Source of the DNA: Flavobacteriales bacterium UBA2306
GTDB lineage: Bacteria > Bacteroidota > Bacteroidia > Flavobacteriales > Weeksellaceae
Reading direction: 5' to 3'
Length of the DNA: 64,000 nt
Assembly (NCBI GenBank): GCA_002345565.1
Contig: DDVS01000002.1
Location: 417,605-481,604, forward strand
In this document: piece by piece, positions 25,766-34,140 of the stretch
Position numbering within the stretch: the stretch's first letter is position 1
How the letters are laid out: each line of letters begins with the position of its first letter
Made by a program: the position numbers and the translations under genes
The notes under the pieces: generated by a model
What the model was told of the DNA's origin: nothing
What the model saw: the letters and a program-made list of their open reading frames with translations, nothing else
Databases searched by the model: none

Positions 25766-26929
25766 TTATTGAATAATTATTTTTTTAGTAATAGTCTGGT
25801 CTTCTACTTTGAAAGTTCCGAGATAGATTCCTTTCCGGAGGAATGATGTATTAATTCTGGTTTGATTTTCTGTCTTATAAATCAGTTTTCCTTCTAATGT
25901 CGTAATTGTAAAACTGAATTTTTGGGTTTTATTATTTAAAAATTCTAACTGTATATAATCTTTTGCAGGATTAGGAGAAACTTTGAAACTTGATATTGCC
26001 TTTTTTGCATCATCAACACTTAACATTTGACTTGCAATTGCAAAATGCTGAACTGCTCCTGTTGTTCCTTTTGCGATATTATAAATGTAAACAGGATCCA
26101 GATTAGAATAGGTATCATTAATAGTATGCGCATAAGATGTTTCATTATACTCAAATAGACCGGTAATGATTTCTCCATTGGACTGAAACGGCATATAATC
26201 TGAGGAATAAGCATAACTCAAATTCGTTTTCAAAGGAGAATACAAGGTGATGGAATTCATTAATTGTTGCGTAAAAGTATTGGACGCTGTATTGTTGGAC
26301 GCAGGGGAAGATGTATCTCTTTCACAAGTTACAGTATCGTTTGTTTTGCCTTTAACACCACCTACTTCATCAATATTAAGAACTAATTTGATATTCATTT
26401 TTGGAGAAGTTGCATTGACAACATTGCTAACATAATGAGCGGAACCCAACAAACCTTGTTCTTCACCGGAAAAATTAATGAATTTGACAGAATATTCTGT
26501 AGGGACATTTTTTAGAAGTCGGGCTACTTCCAAGATTACGGAAACGCCACTTCCGTTATCATTGGTTCCAGTTCCGGTAATGGTGTCGTAATGTCCGCAA
26601 ACAATGACGAAAGTATCTGGATATTTGGTTCCTGTTTTTGTGATAATAATGTTGGATGTGGTTTTGTTATTATAAATAAAATCATCTTTTGTGAGTTCAG
26701 CTTCCGAATATCCGAAGGAAAGGTATTTGTTTCTTAACCAATTATAAGCATTGTTGTTGGCTGTTGAGCCTGTGGTTTTCACGCCTAAACCTTCAAATTC
26801 CTGTAAATAAGTATTGATATTAGTCTGAGAAACCTGATTCGCGACATTCGCATAATCTTGATTGAATGTTTGAGAATTTGCAAAAAGTCCTAAAAATAAA
26901 ACCGAAAATAGTAAGTTCTTCATCTTCAT
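25766..26929 (-). CDS. Secreted M28 family aminopeptidase with T9SS sorting domain
   Basis: The protein (387 aa) has co-catalytic zinc motifs of family M28: GHYDTITGTGTNDNGSG (His and Asp), FSGEEQGLLGS (catalytic Glu and ligand Glu), LNIDEVGG (Asp), and a final His in YAHTINDTYSN. The C-terminal 75 residues form a T9SS sorting domain (FKVSPNPAKDYIQLEF, TLEGKLIYKT, KKIIIQ). The open frame begins 15 codons earlier, but ATG 26929 directly precedes the signal peptide MKMKNLLFSVLFLGLFANSQ. It should release N-terminal amino acids from peptides outside the cell, complementing the secreted metzincin at 4481-6712. Confidence 0.9.
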   Translation of the reverse strand: MKMKNLLFSVLFLGLFANSQTFNQDYANVANQVSQTNINTYLQEFEGLGVKTTGSTANNNAYNWLRNKYLSFGYSEAELTKDDFIYNNKTTSNIIITKTGTKYPDTFVIVCGHYDTITGTGTNDNGSGVSVILEVARLLKNVPTEYSVKFINFSGEEQGLLGSAHYVSNVVNATSPKMNIKLVLNIDEVGGVKGKTNDTVTCERDTSSPASNNTASNTFTQQLMNSITLYSPLKTNLSYAYSSDYMPFQSNGEIITGLFEYNETSYAHTINDTYSNLDPVYIYNIAKGTTGAVQHFAIASQMLSVDDAKKAISSFKVSPNPAKDYIQLEFLNNKTQKFSFTITTLEGKLIYKTENQTRINTSFLRKGIYLGTFKVEDQTITKKIIIQ

Positions 26930-26954
26930 TATTAATAATTGGTAAATATAATTA

Positions 26955-26988
26955 AAAAGGAGAAGACAAATCATTGTCTACTCCTTTT
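26955..26988 (-). terminator. Terminator after the LEA-like gene
   Basis: AAAAGGAGAAGACAA (26955-26969) and TTGTCTACTCCTTTT (26974-26988) form a long stem with one mismatch and loop ATCA. Confidence 0.85.
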
Positions 26989-27014
26989 CTTGAAAACTAT
27001 TACTAACTTAAAAA

Positions 27015-27353
27015 CTAATTCGTTGCTTTTCTGAATTCTGCTTTCACATCTTCTGCGCTGTCCTTGGTTTTTTCCCAAGCATCAGAAGCTGTGTCTTTTG
27101 TTGTTTCCCATGCTTTATCTGCGAAGTCTTTTGTGTCTTCCCAAGCGTCGGAAATATTAGATTTCAGATTTTCGAAGAAACCATCTCTCGTTGGCTCCTC
27201 ATTTTTTCTTTTCTGCTCATCGATGTATGAGCGAGCTCTGTCTGCATACTCATTTACTTTGTTTTTAGCGTTATCCGCTGCACTTTCCAAAGAATTTTCT
27301 GTTCTGTTTACAGCTCTTTCTGCGTCATTGTATTTTTCGTCGTGCGTACTCAT
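27015..27353 (-). CDS. Small hydrophilic LEA-like / amphipathic helical protein
   Basis: The protein (112 aa) has no signal peptide or membrane segment. It is rich in Ala, Glu, Asp and Lys. Residues 69-101 are three 11-residue repeats of the form DAWExTKDxAx with Trp at 71, 82 and 93, exactly 11 apart, the periodicity of group 3 LEA proteins and apolipoprotein-like amphipathic helices. LEA-like proteins are usually linked to desiccation, cold or osmotic stress; that function is inference here. The gene is monocistronic with its own terminator. Confidence 0.75.
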   Translation of the reverse strand: MSTHDEKYNDAERAVNRTENSLESAADNAKNKVNEYADRARSYIDEQKRKNEEPTRDGFFENLKSNISDAWEDTKDFADKAWETTKDTASDAWEKTKDSAEDVKAEFRKATN

Positions 27354-27535
27354 AATATTTTGTTTTTAGTGATTAATATTGAAAAATTTGATTTGATACT
27401 CATCCATTATTCAATTTCAATGCCGAGAAATCATAAGGAACGTTAATTAAACTATAAAACTTTTTAAAAACAAAAAAAGCAACACTCATTTCTGAATATT
27501 ACTTTTTTTATTATCTAGATGCTAAAATCTCACTT

Positions 27536-28390
27536 CTACTTAATAATTCTATCAAGAACCCACTCAATCATCATTTTTTCTGATGCGTGATGGTCGCTTG
27601 CAAATTCACCACGTCTTCTGTTAGCGATAACACAGTTCACAGTGATTGCTTTGTGTCCTAATAATTTGGATAAACCATAGATTGCCGAAGTTTCCATTTC
27701 GAAGTTGGATACTCCTAGGTCATTCAAAGTTTCAAGGAATTTATCATCCAAAGCTTTCAATCTCAACTGACGACCTTGAGGCGCGTAGAATCCAGGGAAA
27801 GTCGCCGTGTTTCCTCTATATTTTGCATCAGCATAATAACCAGCGATATCTTCTGCCCAATCTGAGAAATACAACATTGGCTTGATTCTCTGGTAAGGGA
27901 ATTTTTCTAAGAAATTCTTACTGAATTCATTCTCAAAGTTATAATCCTGATAAAAATGCATCAATCCGTCCAGACCAACTACATTTTCTGTAACCAGCAT
28001 ATTATTAACTTCGATATCAGGATTCACACTTCCGCAAGTTCCCATACGGAAAAGTTCCAGCGATTTGTGCTCTTTTTTGAATTCTTTAGCTTTCAAATCG
28101 ATGTTAACCAAAGCATCCAATTCGTTCATCACGATGTCGATGTTCTCTGTCCCGATTCCTGTTGACATTACCGTGATTCTTTCGCCACGCAAAGTTCCCG
28201 TGTGGGTGTAGAATTCTCTTTTATTCTTCTTGATTTCGATGGTATCAAAGAATTTAGAAACTTTTGGAACTCTGTCTGGGTCGCCTACAAGAAGAACTTT
28301 GTCTGCAATATCTTCCGGAAGAAGATTCAGGTGGTACACACTTCCGTCGTCATTAAGAACCAATTCGGAATCTGCTAATTTATTGATCAT
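27536..28390 (-). CDS. Nucleoside phosphorylase (uridine phosphorylase-like)
   Basis: The protein (284 aa) belongs to the PNP/UDP family 1 of nucleoside phosphorylases. Phosphate and ribose contacts are visible as LLVGDPDRVPKVSKF, STGIGTENIDIVMNEL and RMGTCGSVNPDIEVNN. The nucleoside-binding Glu-Met-Glu appears as NFEMETSAIYGLSKLLG. It splits a nucleoside with phosphate into base plus ribose-1-phosphate for salvage. Uridine is the likely substrate by overall resemblance, but purine activity cannot be excluded. Upstream and downstream genes are unrelated. Confidence 0.88.
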   Translation of the reverse strand: MINKLADSELVLNDDGSVYHLNLLPEDIADKVLLVGDPDRVPKVSKFFDTIEIKKNKREFYTHTGTLRGERITVMSTGIGTENIDIVMNELDALVNIDLKAKEFKKEHKSLELFRMGTCGSVNPDIEVNNMLVTENVVGLDGLMHFYQDYNFENEFSKNFLEKFPYQRIKPMLYFSDWAEDIAGYYADAKYRGNTATFPGFYAPQGRQLRLKALDDKFLETLNDLGVSNFEMETSAIYGLSKLLGHKAITVNCVIANRRRGEFASDHHASEKMMIEWVLDRIIK

Positions 28391-28637
28391 ATTTATAATT
28401 TATTTTATTCGAATATTTTGAAAATAAAAAGGTTCTAAAGTTAACAAAATTCTTTATCTACAAGCACAAAAGGTTTTATTAATTTAATTTTTTCAAAGAG
28501 TATCAAAAAGAAATTGGTTTGATAGCTGGTTATTTTGTTCCATTTTGAACAACTTTATTCGAGTATTATCTTTTGTGACTTTTGCGGTTAACTCACAGCA
28601 CACAAATCATTCATCAATTATTAATTATCATTTATAA

Positions 28638-28970
28638 TCAACCTCCGACACGTTTGGTTTTGTAACCCATATCTTTTAGGATGGTCATTATTTTGTCGCG
28701 GTTGTCGCCTTGGATGATGATAACGCCATCTTTTTCCGAACCACCGATTCCTAATTTGGTTTTGATTTTTTTCGAGATTTCTTTTAAACCTTCATCGTCG
28801 CCTTCCCAGCCTTCGATTAGAGTTACAGGTTTCCCGTTTCTGCCTTTCTTCTCGAATTTGCAGACCAAAGGTTCTTTCTGTTTGAAGTTTTCTTTTGCTT
28901 CATCGGGCATTTGAAAATCCTGTTCTTCGTGTTCGGGAAACAGGTTTTTTAGTTGGTCTCTTAAGTCCAT
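28638..28970 (-). CDS. SUI1/eIF1 family translation factor (YciH-like)
   Basis: The protein (110 aa) has the SUI1 domain in its C-terminal two thirds: KKGRNGKPVTLIEGWEG, then LKTKLGIGGSEKDGVIIIQGD split by short linkers, and the final KDMGYKTKRVGG. The domain resembles eukaryotic eIF1 and E. coli YciH, which affect start-codon selection on the ribosome. The bacterial role is accessory. The gene stands alone between unrelated neighbours. Confidence 0.88.
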   Translation of the reverse strand: MDLRDQLKNLFPEHEEQDFQMPDEAKENFKQKEPLVCKFEKKGRNGKPVTLIEGWEGDDEGLKEISKKIKTKLGIGGSEKDGVIIIQGDNRDKIMTILKDMGYKTKRVGG

Positions 28971-29089
28971 TTTGTATCTTTAAATGAGGGTTTAAAAGTA
29001 GTTATAATTATTTTTCTGAGAAAGATGTGATGGAGGAATTGTATTAAAATTTATTACAGTAGAAGTTAAAGGTAAATTAAGAAATTTGA

Positions 29090-29097
29090 TATCTTTG
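29090..29097 (+). promoter_or_regulatory. Candidate -7 box for the orphan lipoprotein gene
   Basis: TATCTTTG fits TAnnTTTG and lies 22 bases before ATG 29120. No clear -33 box was seen. Confidence 0.45.
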
Positions 29098-29119
29098 AAT
29101 TTATTAAAATCACAATTAG

Positions 29120-29923
29120 ATGAGATTACTAAAGAATATAATTAAGTTTTGTCCAATTTTATTCCTTATATATTGTTCAAAAAATGAACAGTTTATTAAT
29201 AATATTGATAAAGATTCTATAACAAATATTAATAAAGGTAATTATAGCCCAGTGTTTTTAGGTTTAAGTCCTAATATGACCGATAAAGAATATGATCTCC
29301 AAATCAAAAAATTAAATAAAGATGGTATTTTAGAAGGAAATGATTTTACTATTAATGATAATAATAAATTGTATGTATTCAATGTGTCAAAAACCTCAAA
29401 ATCAATCAGATTAGAATTTAATGATTTTGTTACTGTTATAACAACTCCAAATGAAAATGTATCACAAGAGTCAAATTCCAATTATGAATTAGAAAAAAAT
29501 CAAATTCAAAAAGTATTTAATAAAAAATATAAAAAAGCTAATATTCAATTACCTGAAAATATTGATTTTGCTAAATTTGATTTTACGTTAAATAATTATA
29601 CACTATATAAAGATTCAGACAAATATGTTCTTTTAGGTTATTCAATGCCAGACGTAAATACCAATAATGTTGTTGGAAAAAGTAGAAACTCAAAAGATGA
29701 AAAGTTATTTGGTAGCGATGTAATGACAGCTAAATCTAATGAATTTGTAAGTTATGAATATGGTCTAAAAATACAAATTGATTATTTAGAAATAGATGAT
29801 ATGAATAAAATATTAAAGCAGATTAATTTGGAAATTAATAATGAAGTAGAAAATAAAAAAAGACAAAGTGAAATTAAAGTAAAACGAGAGCAAAGTCATA
29901 AAAATAATATTAAAAATATTTGA
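29120..29923 (+). CDS. Unrecognised lipoprotein, AT-rich orphan
   Basis: I do not recognise this protein (267 aa). It begins with a lipoprotein signal (MRLLKNIIKFCPILFLIYC, lipobox Cys near residue 19), so it is probably anchored in the envelope. The rest is rich in Asn, Lys, Ile and Asp, with no known catalytic motif. The C-terminal 40 residues are a charged, probably coiled helix (EINNEVENKKRQSEIKVKR and beyond). By eye its base composition is clearly more AT-rich than neighbours such as gpmI, suggesting recent acquisition or relaxed constraint. It stands alone between a minus-strand gene and gpmI. Confidence 0.7.
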   Translation: MRLLKNIIKFCPILFLIYCSKNEQFINNIDKDSITNINKGNYSPVFLGLSPNMTDKEYDLQIKKLNKDGILEGNDFTINDNNKLYVFNVSKTSKSIRLEFNDFVTVITTPNENVSQESNSNYELEKNQIQKVFNKKYKKANIQLPENIDFAKFDFTLNNYTLYKDSDKYVLLGYSMPDVNTNNVVGKSRNSKDEKLFGSDVMTAKSNEFVSYEYGLKIQIDYLEIDDMNKILKQINLEINNEVENKKRQSEIKVKREQSHKNNIKNI

Positions 29924-30019
29924 TAATTAATATTGTTTTTCAACAAAATTTTAATAATTAAAATTAATATTAGTTATAAAAAACACCCACCAAAATTCCC
30001 CAATCACCATTCCATTTCG

Positions 30020-30027
30020 TAAATTTG
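30020..30027 (+). promoter_or_regulatory. Candidate -7 box for gpmI
   Basis: TAAATTTG fits TAnnTTTG, 22 bases before the gpmI ATG. A -33 TTTG is not evident. Confidence 0.45.
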
Positions 30028-30049
30028 TAGTAACAAAACAAAATTAAAA

Positions 30050-31576
30050 ATGTCAAAAAAAGCAATTCTTGCAATATTAGATGGCTGGGGAATCGGTCTT
30101 AATGACAAAGTTTCAGCTATTGCTCAGGCTAATACGCCTTTCATAGATTCGGCACTTAAAAACTTTCCTAATACAACACTTGAAGCAAGCGGTTTGGCGG
30201 TTGGTTTGCCGGCTGGACAAATGGGGAACTCGGAAGTAGGACATATGAATCTTGGTGCGGGTAGAGTCGTTTACCAAAACCTTGTAAAACTAAATATGGC
30301 TGTGGAAAACGGAAGTCTTGGAAAAGAACCCGTGATTCAGCAAGCTTTCGAATATGCCAAAGCAAATAACAAAAAAGTACATTTCATTGGATTGGTTTCC
30401 AATGGTGGCGTGCATTCTCATATCAATCATTTGAAAGGATTATTGACAGCGGCGCACGAATTCGGATTTACAGAAAATGTTTTTGTTCACGCTTTCACAG
30501 ACGGACGTGATTGCGACCCAAAATCCGGAAAAGGTTTCATCGAGGATTTGTTGAATCATATGAAATCCACAACCGGAAAATTGGCTTCTGTGATTGGTCG
30601 TTATTATGCGATGGACAGAGACAAGCGTTGGGAGCGTGTGAAGCTGGCTTATGATGTAATGGTAAATGGAGTAGGAAAGGAGTCAAAAGATTTCGTTCAG
30701 GCAATTCAGGATTCTTATAACGAGGATGTTACGGATGAGTTTATCCTTCCAATCGTGAATGTTCAAAACCATTTCCCAATTGCAAAAATAGAAGACCATG
30801 ATGTTGTGATTTCTTTCAACTTCCGTACAGACAGGGGTCGTGAGATTACAGAAGTGCTTTCTCAGCAGGATTTTCCAGAGTATGGAATGAAAAAGTTGGA
30901 TTTGTATTATGTGACTTTAACCAATTATGATAAAACATTCCAGAATGTAAAAGTTGTTTTTGATGAGAATGTTCTTCAGAAAACAATGGGAGAAGTTTTG
31001 GAAGGTGCCGGAAAATCTCAAATCAGAATTGCTGAAACAGAGAAATATCCGCACGTGACATTCTTTTTCTCAGGTGGTCGCGAAGCTGAATTTAATGGTG
31101 AAAGACGACTTCTTTGTCCAAGCCCGAAAGATGTTCCGACGTACGATTTGAAACCGGAAATGTCTGCTTATGATATTACCAACGCAATCGTTCCGGAACT
31201 GGAAAAAGAATCAGCGGATTTTGTAGTTCTTAACTTTGCAAACACGGATATGGTTGGTCACACAGGTGTCTTCTCAGCGGCGGTAAAAGCGGCGGAAGTT
31301 GTGGATGCTTGCATTCAAAAAGTGGCGGAGGCAGCTTACGAACACGGATATGCTGTTTTCATCTTGGCAGACCACGGAAACTCTGATGTAATGATAAATC
31401 CAGATGGTTCTCCAAACACGCAACACTCTACGAATTTGGTTCCGTTCATCGTGATGGACAAAGACCATACTTGGAATTTGACTCCAGGAAAATTGGGCGA
31501 TGTTGCTCCAACAATCCTGAAAGTGATGGGTGTAGATATTCCTGAAGAAATGACAGGAAATGTTCTTGCCAACTAA
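30050..31576 (+). CDS. gpmI: 2,3-bisphosphoglycerate-independent phosphoglycerate mutase
   Basis: The protein (508 aa) interconverts 3- and 2-phosphoglycerate in glycolysis using a Ser phosphoenzyme and two Mn ions. ILDGWGIG at the N-terminus supplies the first metal Asp, and QMGNSEVGHMNLGAGR contains the catalytic Ser. Further metal-site motifs are HAFTDGRDCDP, NFRTDRGREIT, NFANTDMVGHTG and ILADHGNSD. The length is normal for iPGM. It is followed by a hairpin terminator and has its own promoter-like box. Confidence 0.97.
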   Translation: MSKKAILAILDGWGIGLNDKVSAIAQANTPFIDSALKNFPNTTLEASGLAVGLPAGQMGNSEVGHMNLGAGRVVYQNLVKLNMAVENGSLGKEPVIQQAFEYAKANNKKVHFIGLVSNGGVHSHINHLKGLLTAAHEFGFTENVFVHAFTDGRDCDPKSGKGFIEDLLNHMKSTTGKLASVIGRYYAMDRDKRWERVKLAYDVMVNGVGKESKDFVQAIQDSYNEDVTDEFILPIVNVQNHFPIAKIEDHDVVISFNFRTDRGREITEVLSQQDFPEYGMKKLDLYYVTLTNYDKTFQNVKVVFDENVLQKTMGEVLEGAGKSQIRIAETEKYPHVTFFFSGGREAEFNGERRLLCPSPKDVPTYDLKPEMSAYDITNAIVPELEKESADFVVLNFANTDMVGHTGVFSAAVKAAEVVDACIQKVAEAAYEHGYAVFILADHGNSDVMINPDGSPNTQHSTNLVPFIVMDKDHTWNLTPGKLGDVAPTILKVMGVDIPEEMTGNVLAN

Positions 31577-31602
31577 AAGCTCAAACATAAAATTAAAATA
31601 GG

Positions 31603-31628
31603 AAAGTCGGTTTTTTACCGACTTTTTA
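31603..31628 (+). terminator. Terminator after gpmI
   Basis: AAAGTCGGT (31603-31611) pairs with ACCGACTTT (31617-31625), T run follows. Confidence 0.9.
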
Positions 31629-31661
31629 TTTTCATAAAAAATGTTACAATCTATTATTTCG

Positions 31662-31669
31662 TATATTTG
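31662..31669 (+). promoter_or_regulatory. Candidate -7 box for the HAD hydrolase gene
   Basis: TATATTTG fits TAnnTTTG and lies 34 bases before ATG 31704; the -33 region is poor. Confidence 0.5.
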
Positions 31670-31703
31670 CAACCGTTTTTACTAACTATTTAGCCATAAC
31701 CAG

Positions 31704-32138
31704 ATGATAAAAAGTAATAAAAAATTAGCGATTGATTTTGACGGAACAATTGTAGATGATGCGTATCCGGGAATTGGAAAAGCCAAAACATTTGCTTTTG
31801 AAACTTTGAAAAAACTACAAGGAGAGGGTTACAGATTGATTCTTTGGACTTATCGCCATGGGAAATCTTTGGAAGAAGCGGTAGAATTCTGTAGAAAAAA
31901 CGGATTGGAGTTTTACGCTGTTAATTCCAGTTTTGAAGGAGAAGTTTTCGATTCCGAAACACAATCCAGAAAAATTGATGCAGACCTATTCATCGATGAT
32001 AGAAATCTTGGTGGTTTCCCAGGTTGGGGAGAAATCTATCAAATCATCAACGAGAGAATAGAATTCCAAGTGGCAGGAGGCGAAGTTCATGCGTACTCCA
32101 AAATGAAAAAAGAAAAGAAAAGAGGGCTTTTTTGGTAA
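31704..32138 (+). CDS. HAD superfamily hydrolase, BT0820-like
   Basis: The protein (144 aa) has the HAD nucleophile motif DFDGTIVDD at residues about 10-18, motif II as ILWTYRHGKSLEEA and the acidic motif as ADLFIDDRNLGG. It lacks a large cap domain, so it belongs to the small capless group related to Bacteroides BT0820. It probably removes phosphate from a small or macromolecular substrate; the substrate is unknown. The next gene, map, lies 88 bases downstream across a small inverted repeat. Confidence 0.85.
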   Translation: MIKSNKKLAIDFDGTIVDDAYPGIGKAKTFAFETLKKLQGEGYRLILWTYRHGKSLEEAVEFCRKNGLEFYAVNSSFEGEVFDSETQSRKIDADLFIDDRNLGGFPGWGEIYQIINERIEFQVAGGEVHAYSKMKKEKKRGLFW

Positions 32139-32167
32139 AGTTCAAGACTTATAGATGATAAACTGAT

Positions 32168-32210
32168 AGATAATAGATTTGGAGGTTTATAATCTATCCG
32201 TCTATTATCT
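32168..32210. repeat. Intergenic inverted repeat between HAD gene and map
   Basis: AGATAATAGA (32168-32177) is the exact reverse complement of TCTATTATCT (32201-32210), within a region of ATAGAT-like words. Confidence 0.6.
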
Positions 32211-32226
32211 CAATATCTCAATAAAA

Positions 32227-33036
32227 ATGATTCAACTCAAAAATATAGATGAGCTTCGATTGATGAAGCAAAGTGCAAGACTGGTTTCCCAGACTTTGGG
32301 AATGTTAGCTAAAGAAATCAAACCGGGAGTTACAACACTTCATCTTGATAAATTGGCTTACGATTTTATAAAAGACCACGGCGCAGAGCCTGCATTCCTT
32401 GGTTATGGTGGTTTTCCAGCTTCACTTTGTATTTCACCAAATGACCAAGTCGTTCACGGAATTCCGAATGCTGAACCGATAAAAGAAGGTACAATCTTAT
32501 CTGTAGATTGTGGTGTTTTCTGGAACGGATTTGTTGGTGATCACGCTTATACTTTTGAAGTGGGCGAAGTTTCTGATGAGGTCAAAAAACTATTGAGAGT
32601 TACAAAAGAATCATTGTATAAAGGAATTGAACAATGTATTAGAGGAAAACGTATTGGAGATATTTCCAATGCTATCCAAAAGCATTGCGAAAAAGAAGGT
32701 TACGGTGTTGTCCGTGAATTGGTTGGACACGGTGTTGGAAGACAAATGCACGAAGATCCACAAGTTCCAAACTATGGAAAGCCAGGAAGTGGAAAAGTCC
32801 TAAAAGACGGAATTTGCCTTGCAATCGAGCCAATGATTAACCTTGGTACTGAGAAGGTGAAATTTCATAATGATGGTTGGACCGTTACAACGCTTGATAA
32901 TCAACCGTCTGCGCATTTTGAACACGATGTTTGTGTTTACAATGGTAAACCAGTTTTGCTTTCTACTTACGATTATATTTATGAAGCTTTAGGAATTAAA
33001 TCTGACGAAGAAAAAGCTTTCCAAGTTGATTTTTAA
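32227..33036 (+). CDS. map: Methionine aminopeptidase type I
   Basis: The protein (269 aa) removes the initiator Met from nascent proteins. All five metal ligands are visible: Asp in LSVDCGVF, Asp in GDHAYTF, His in ELVGHGVGRQMHEDP, Glu in LAIEPMINLG and Glu in HFEHDVCV. The open frame extends 16 codons upstream through repeat-like DNA; ATG 32227 gives the normal MIQLKNIDELRLMKQSARL start. The next gene begins 3 bases after the stop, so the two are probably co-translated. Confidence 0.96.
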   Translation: MIQLKNIDELRLMKQSARLVSQTLGMLAKEIKPGVTTLHLDKLAYDFIKDHGAEPAFLGYGGFPASLCISPNDQVVHGIPNAEPIKEGTILSVDCGVFWNGFVGDHAYTFEVGEVSDEVKKLLRVTKESLYKGIEQCIRGKRIGDISNAIQKHCEKEGYGVVRELVGHGVGRQMHEDPQVPNYGKPGSGKVLKDGICLAIEPMINLGTEKVKFHNDGWTVTTLDNQPSAHFEHDVCVYNGKPVLLSTYDYIYEALGIKSDEEKAFQVDF

Positions 33037-33039
33037 TCA

Positions 33040-33804
33040 ATGAACAAACTAGCCAAATTTCTGCTCAATAAAATTCCGAGACCAATGCTTATTAACTTAA
33101 GCGTATTTTTGCGTCCGATAATTGTGTTGTTTTTCAAAGGAAATAATTTCACAGATCCAATCGACGGAAGGTCTTATCGCAAATTTTTGCCTTACGGTTA
33201 CGGAAAACAACGAGCAAATGCGTTGTCTCCGGGAACTTTATCTTTGGAAAGACATCGGCAAATGTGGCTTTATCTTCAGAATGAAACTAATTTCTTTACC
33301 ACAAATTTAAAGGTTCTTCATATTGCGCCTGAGCAAGAATTTCTTAGAAAATTCAAGAAAATGAAGAATCTCGATTATACTTCTGCCGATTTGTTTTCTC
33401 CGATTGTGGATGTAAAAGCTGATATTCTTGATTTACCTTTTGAAGATAATACTTATGATGTGATTATCTGCAATCACGTTTTGGAGCATATTATTGACGA
33501 CAGAAAAGCAATGTCCGAACTTTACAGAGTAATGAAAAGTGGAGGTTGGGGAATTGTCCAAGTTCCGATGAAAAATTCCTTGGAAAAAACTTACGAAGAT
33601 TTCACAATTACAGACCCGAAGGAACGTCAAAAACATTTTGGACAGTATGACCACGTTCGCTGGTACGGGATGGATTATTTTGACCGTCTGAAAAGTGTTG
33701 GCTTTGAAACCGAAATCAATTTCTATTCTCAAAAATTCTCAGAAGCTGATATCAAAAGATTTGGTCTTAATAAGAATGAGATTCTTCCTGTTGTAAGGAA
33801 ATAG
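33040..33804 (+). CDS. Class I SAM-dependent methyltransferase
   Basis: The protein (254 aa) has a Methyltransf_11-type core: VLHIAPEQEFLRKF (motif I region, without the usual GxGxG), KADILDLPFEDNTYDVIICNHVLEHI (acidic loop and motif IV, split here only for description) and YRVMKSGGWGIVQVPM (motif VI). The N-terminal 80 residues, with NLSVFLRPIIVLFFKG, may form a membrane-associating or substrate-binding segment. The substrate is unknown. It starts 3 bases after map, and such map-linked methyltransferases may modify lipids or proteins, but that is speculation. Confidence 0.78.
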   Translation: MNKLAKFLLNKIPRPMLINLSVFLRPIIVLFFKGNNFTDPIDGRSYRKFLPYGYGKQRANALSPGTLSLERHRQMWLYLQNETNFFTTNLKVLHIAPEQEFLRKFKKMKNLDYTSADLFSPIVDVKADILDLPFEDNTYDVIICNHVLEHIIDDRKAMSELYRVMKSGGWGIVQVPMKNSLEKTYEDFTITDPKERQKHFGQYDHVRWYGMDYFDRLKSVGFETEINFYSQKFSEADIKRFGLNKNEILPVVRK

Positions 33805-34140
33805 CAAATCCTATTTAATCAATTAAGTAAAATTGGTAATATATTTCTTCATTCTGGTAATTGAAAAGTTTCTGGACTTATTTACTTTTGTACTTTCAAT
33901 AAATTAATTTTAAATTAAACTCGATTTTTAAGGTTTTTTTGTGAACCCATTCAAACGTTTGTTTGATTGGATTATGTTAAATATTCTTTAAAATTGTTTT
34001 TTAACTTATTGAACATCAGTAATAATAGTTTTTGTTGATTATATTTGATAGATTTTATTATTAATTACATAACGTATAAGTTATATATAATCAATAAATT
34101 TGAACGTTTGTTTGAAAACACATCTAAAAAATTAGTATTT
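33805..34140 (+). promoter_or_regulatory. Regulatory region of the RND efflux operon
   Basis: This 336-base gap carries no gene. It contains a promoter with TTG (33861-33863), a 19-base spacer and TACTTTTG (33883-33890). Two copies of the 13-mer AACGTTTGTTTGA follow at 33954-33966 and 34103-34115. The first is embedded in the palindrome CAAACGTTTG. The positions suggest that a repressor, probably TetR-type, binds between promoter and first gene. The regulator gene itself is not in the window. Confidence 0.7.
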
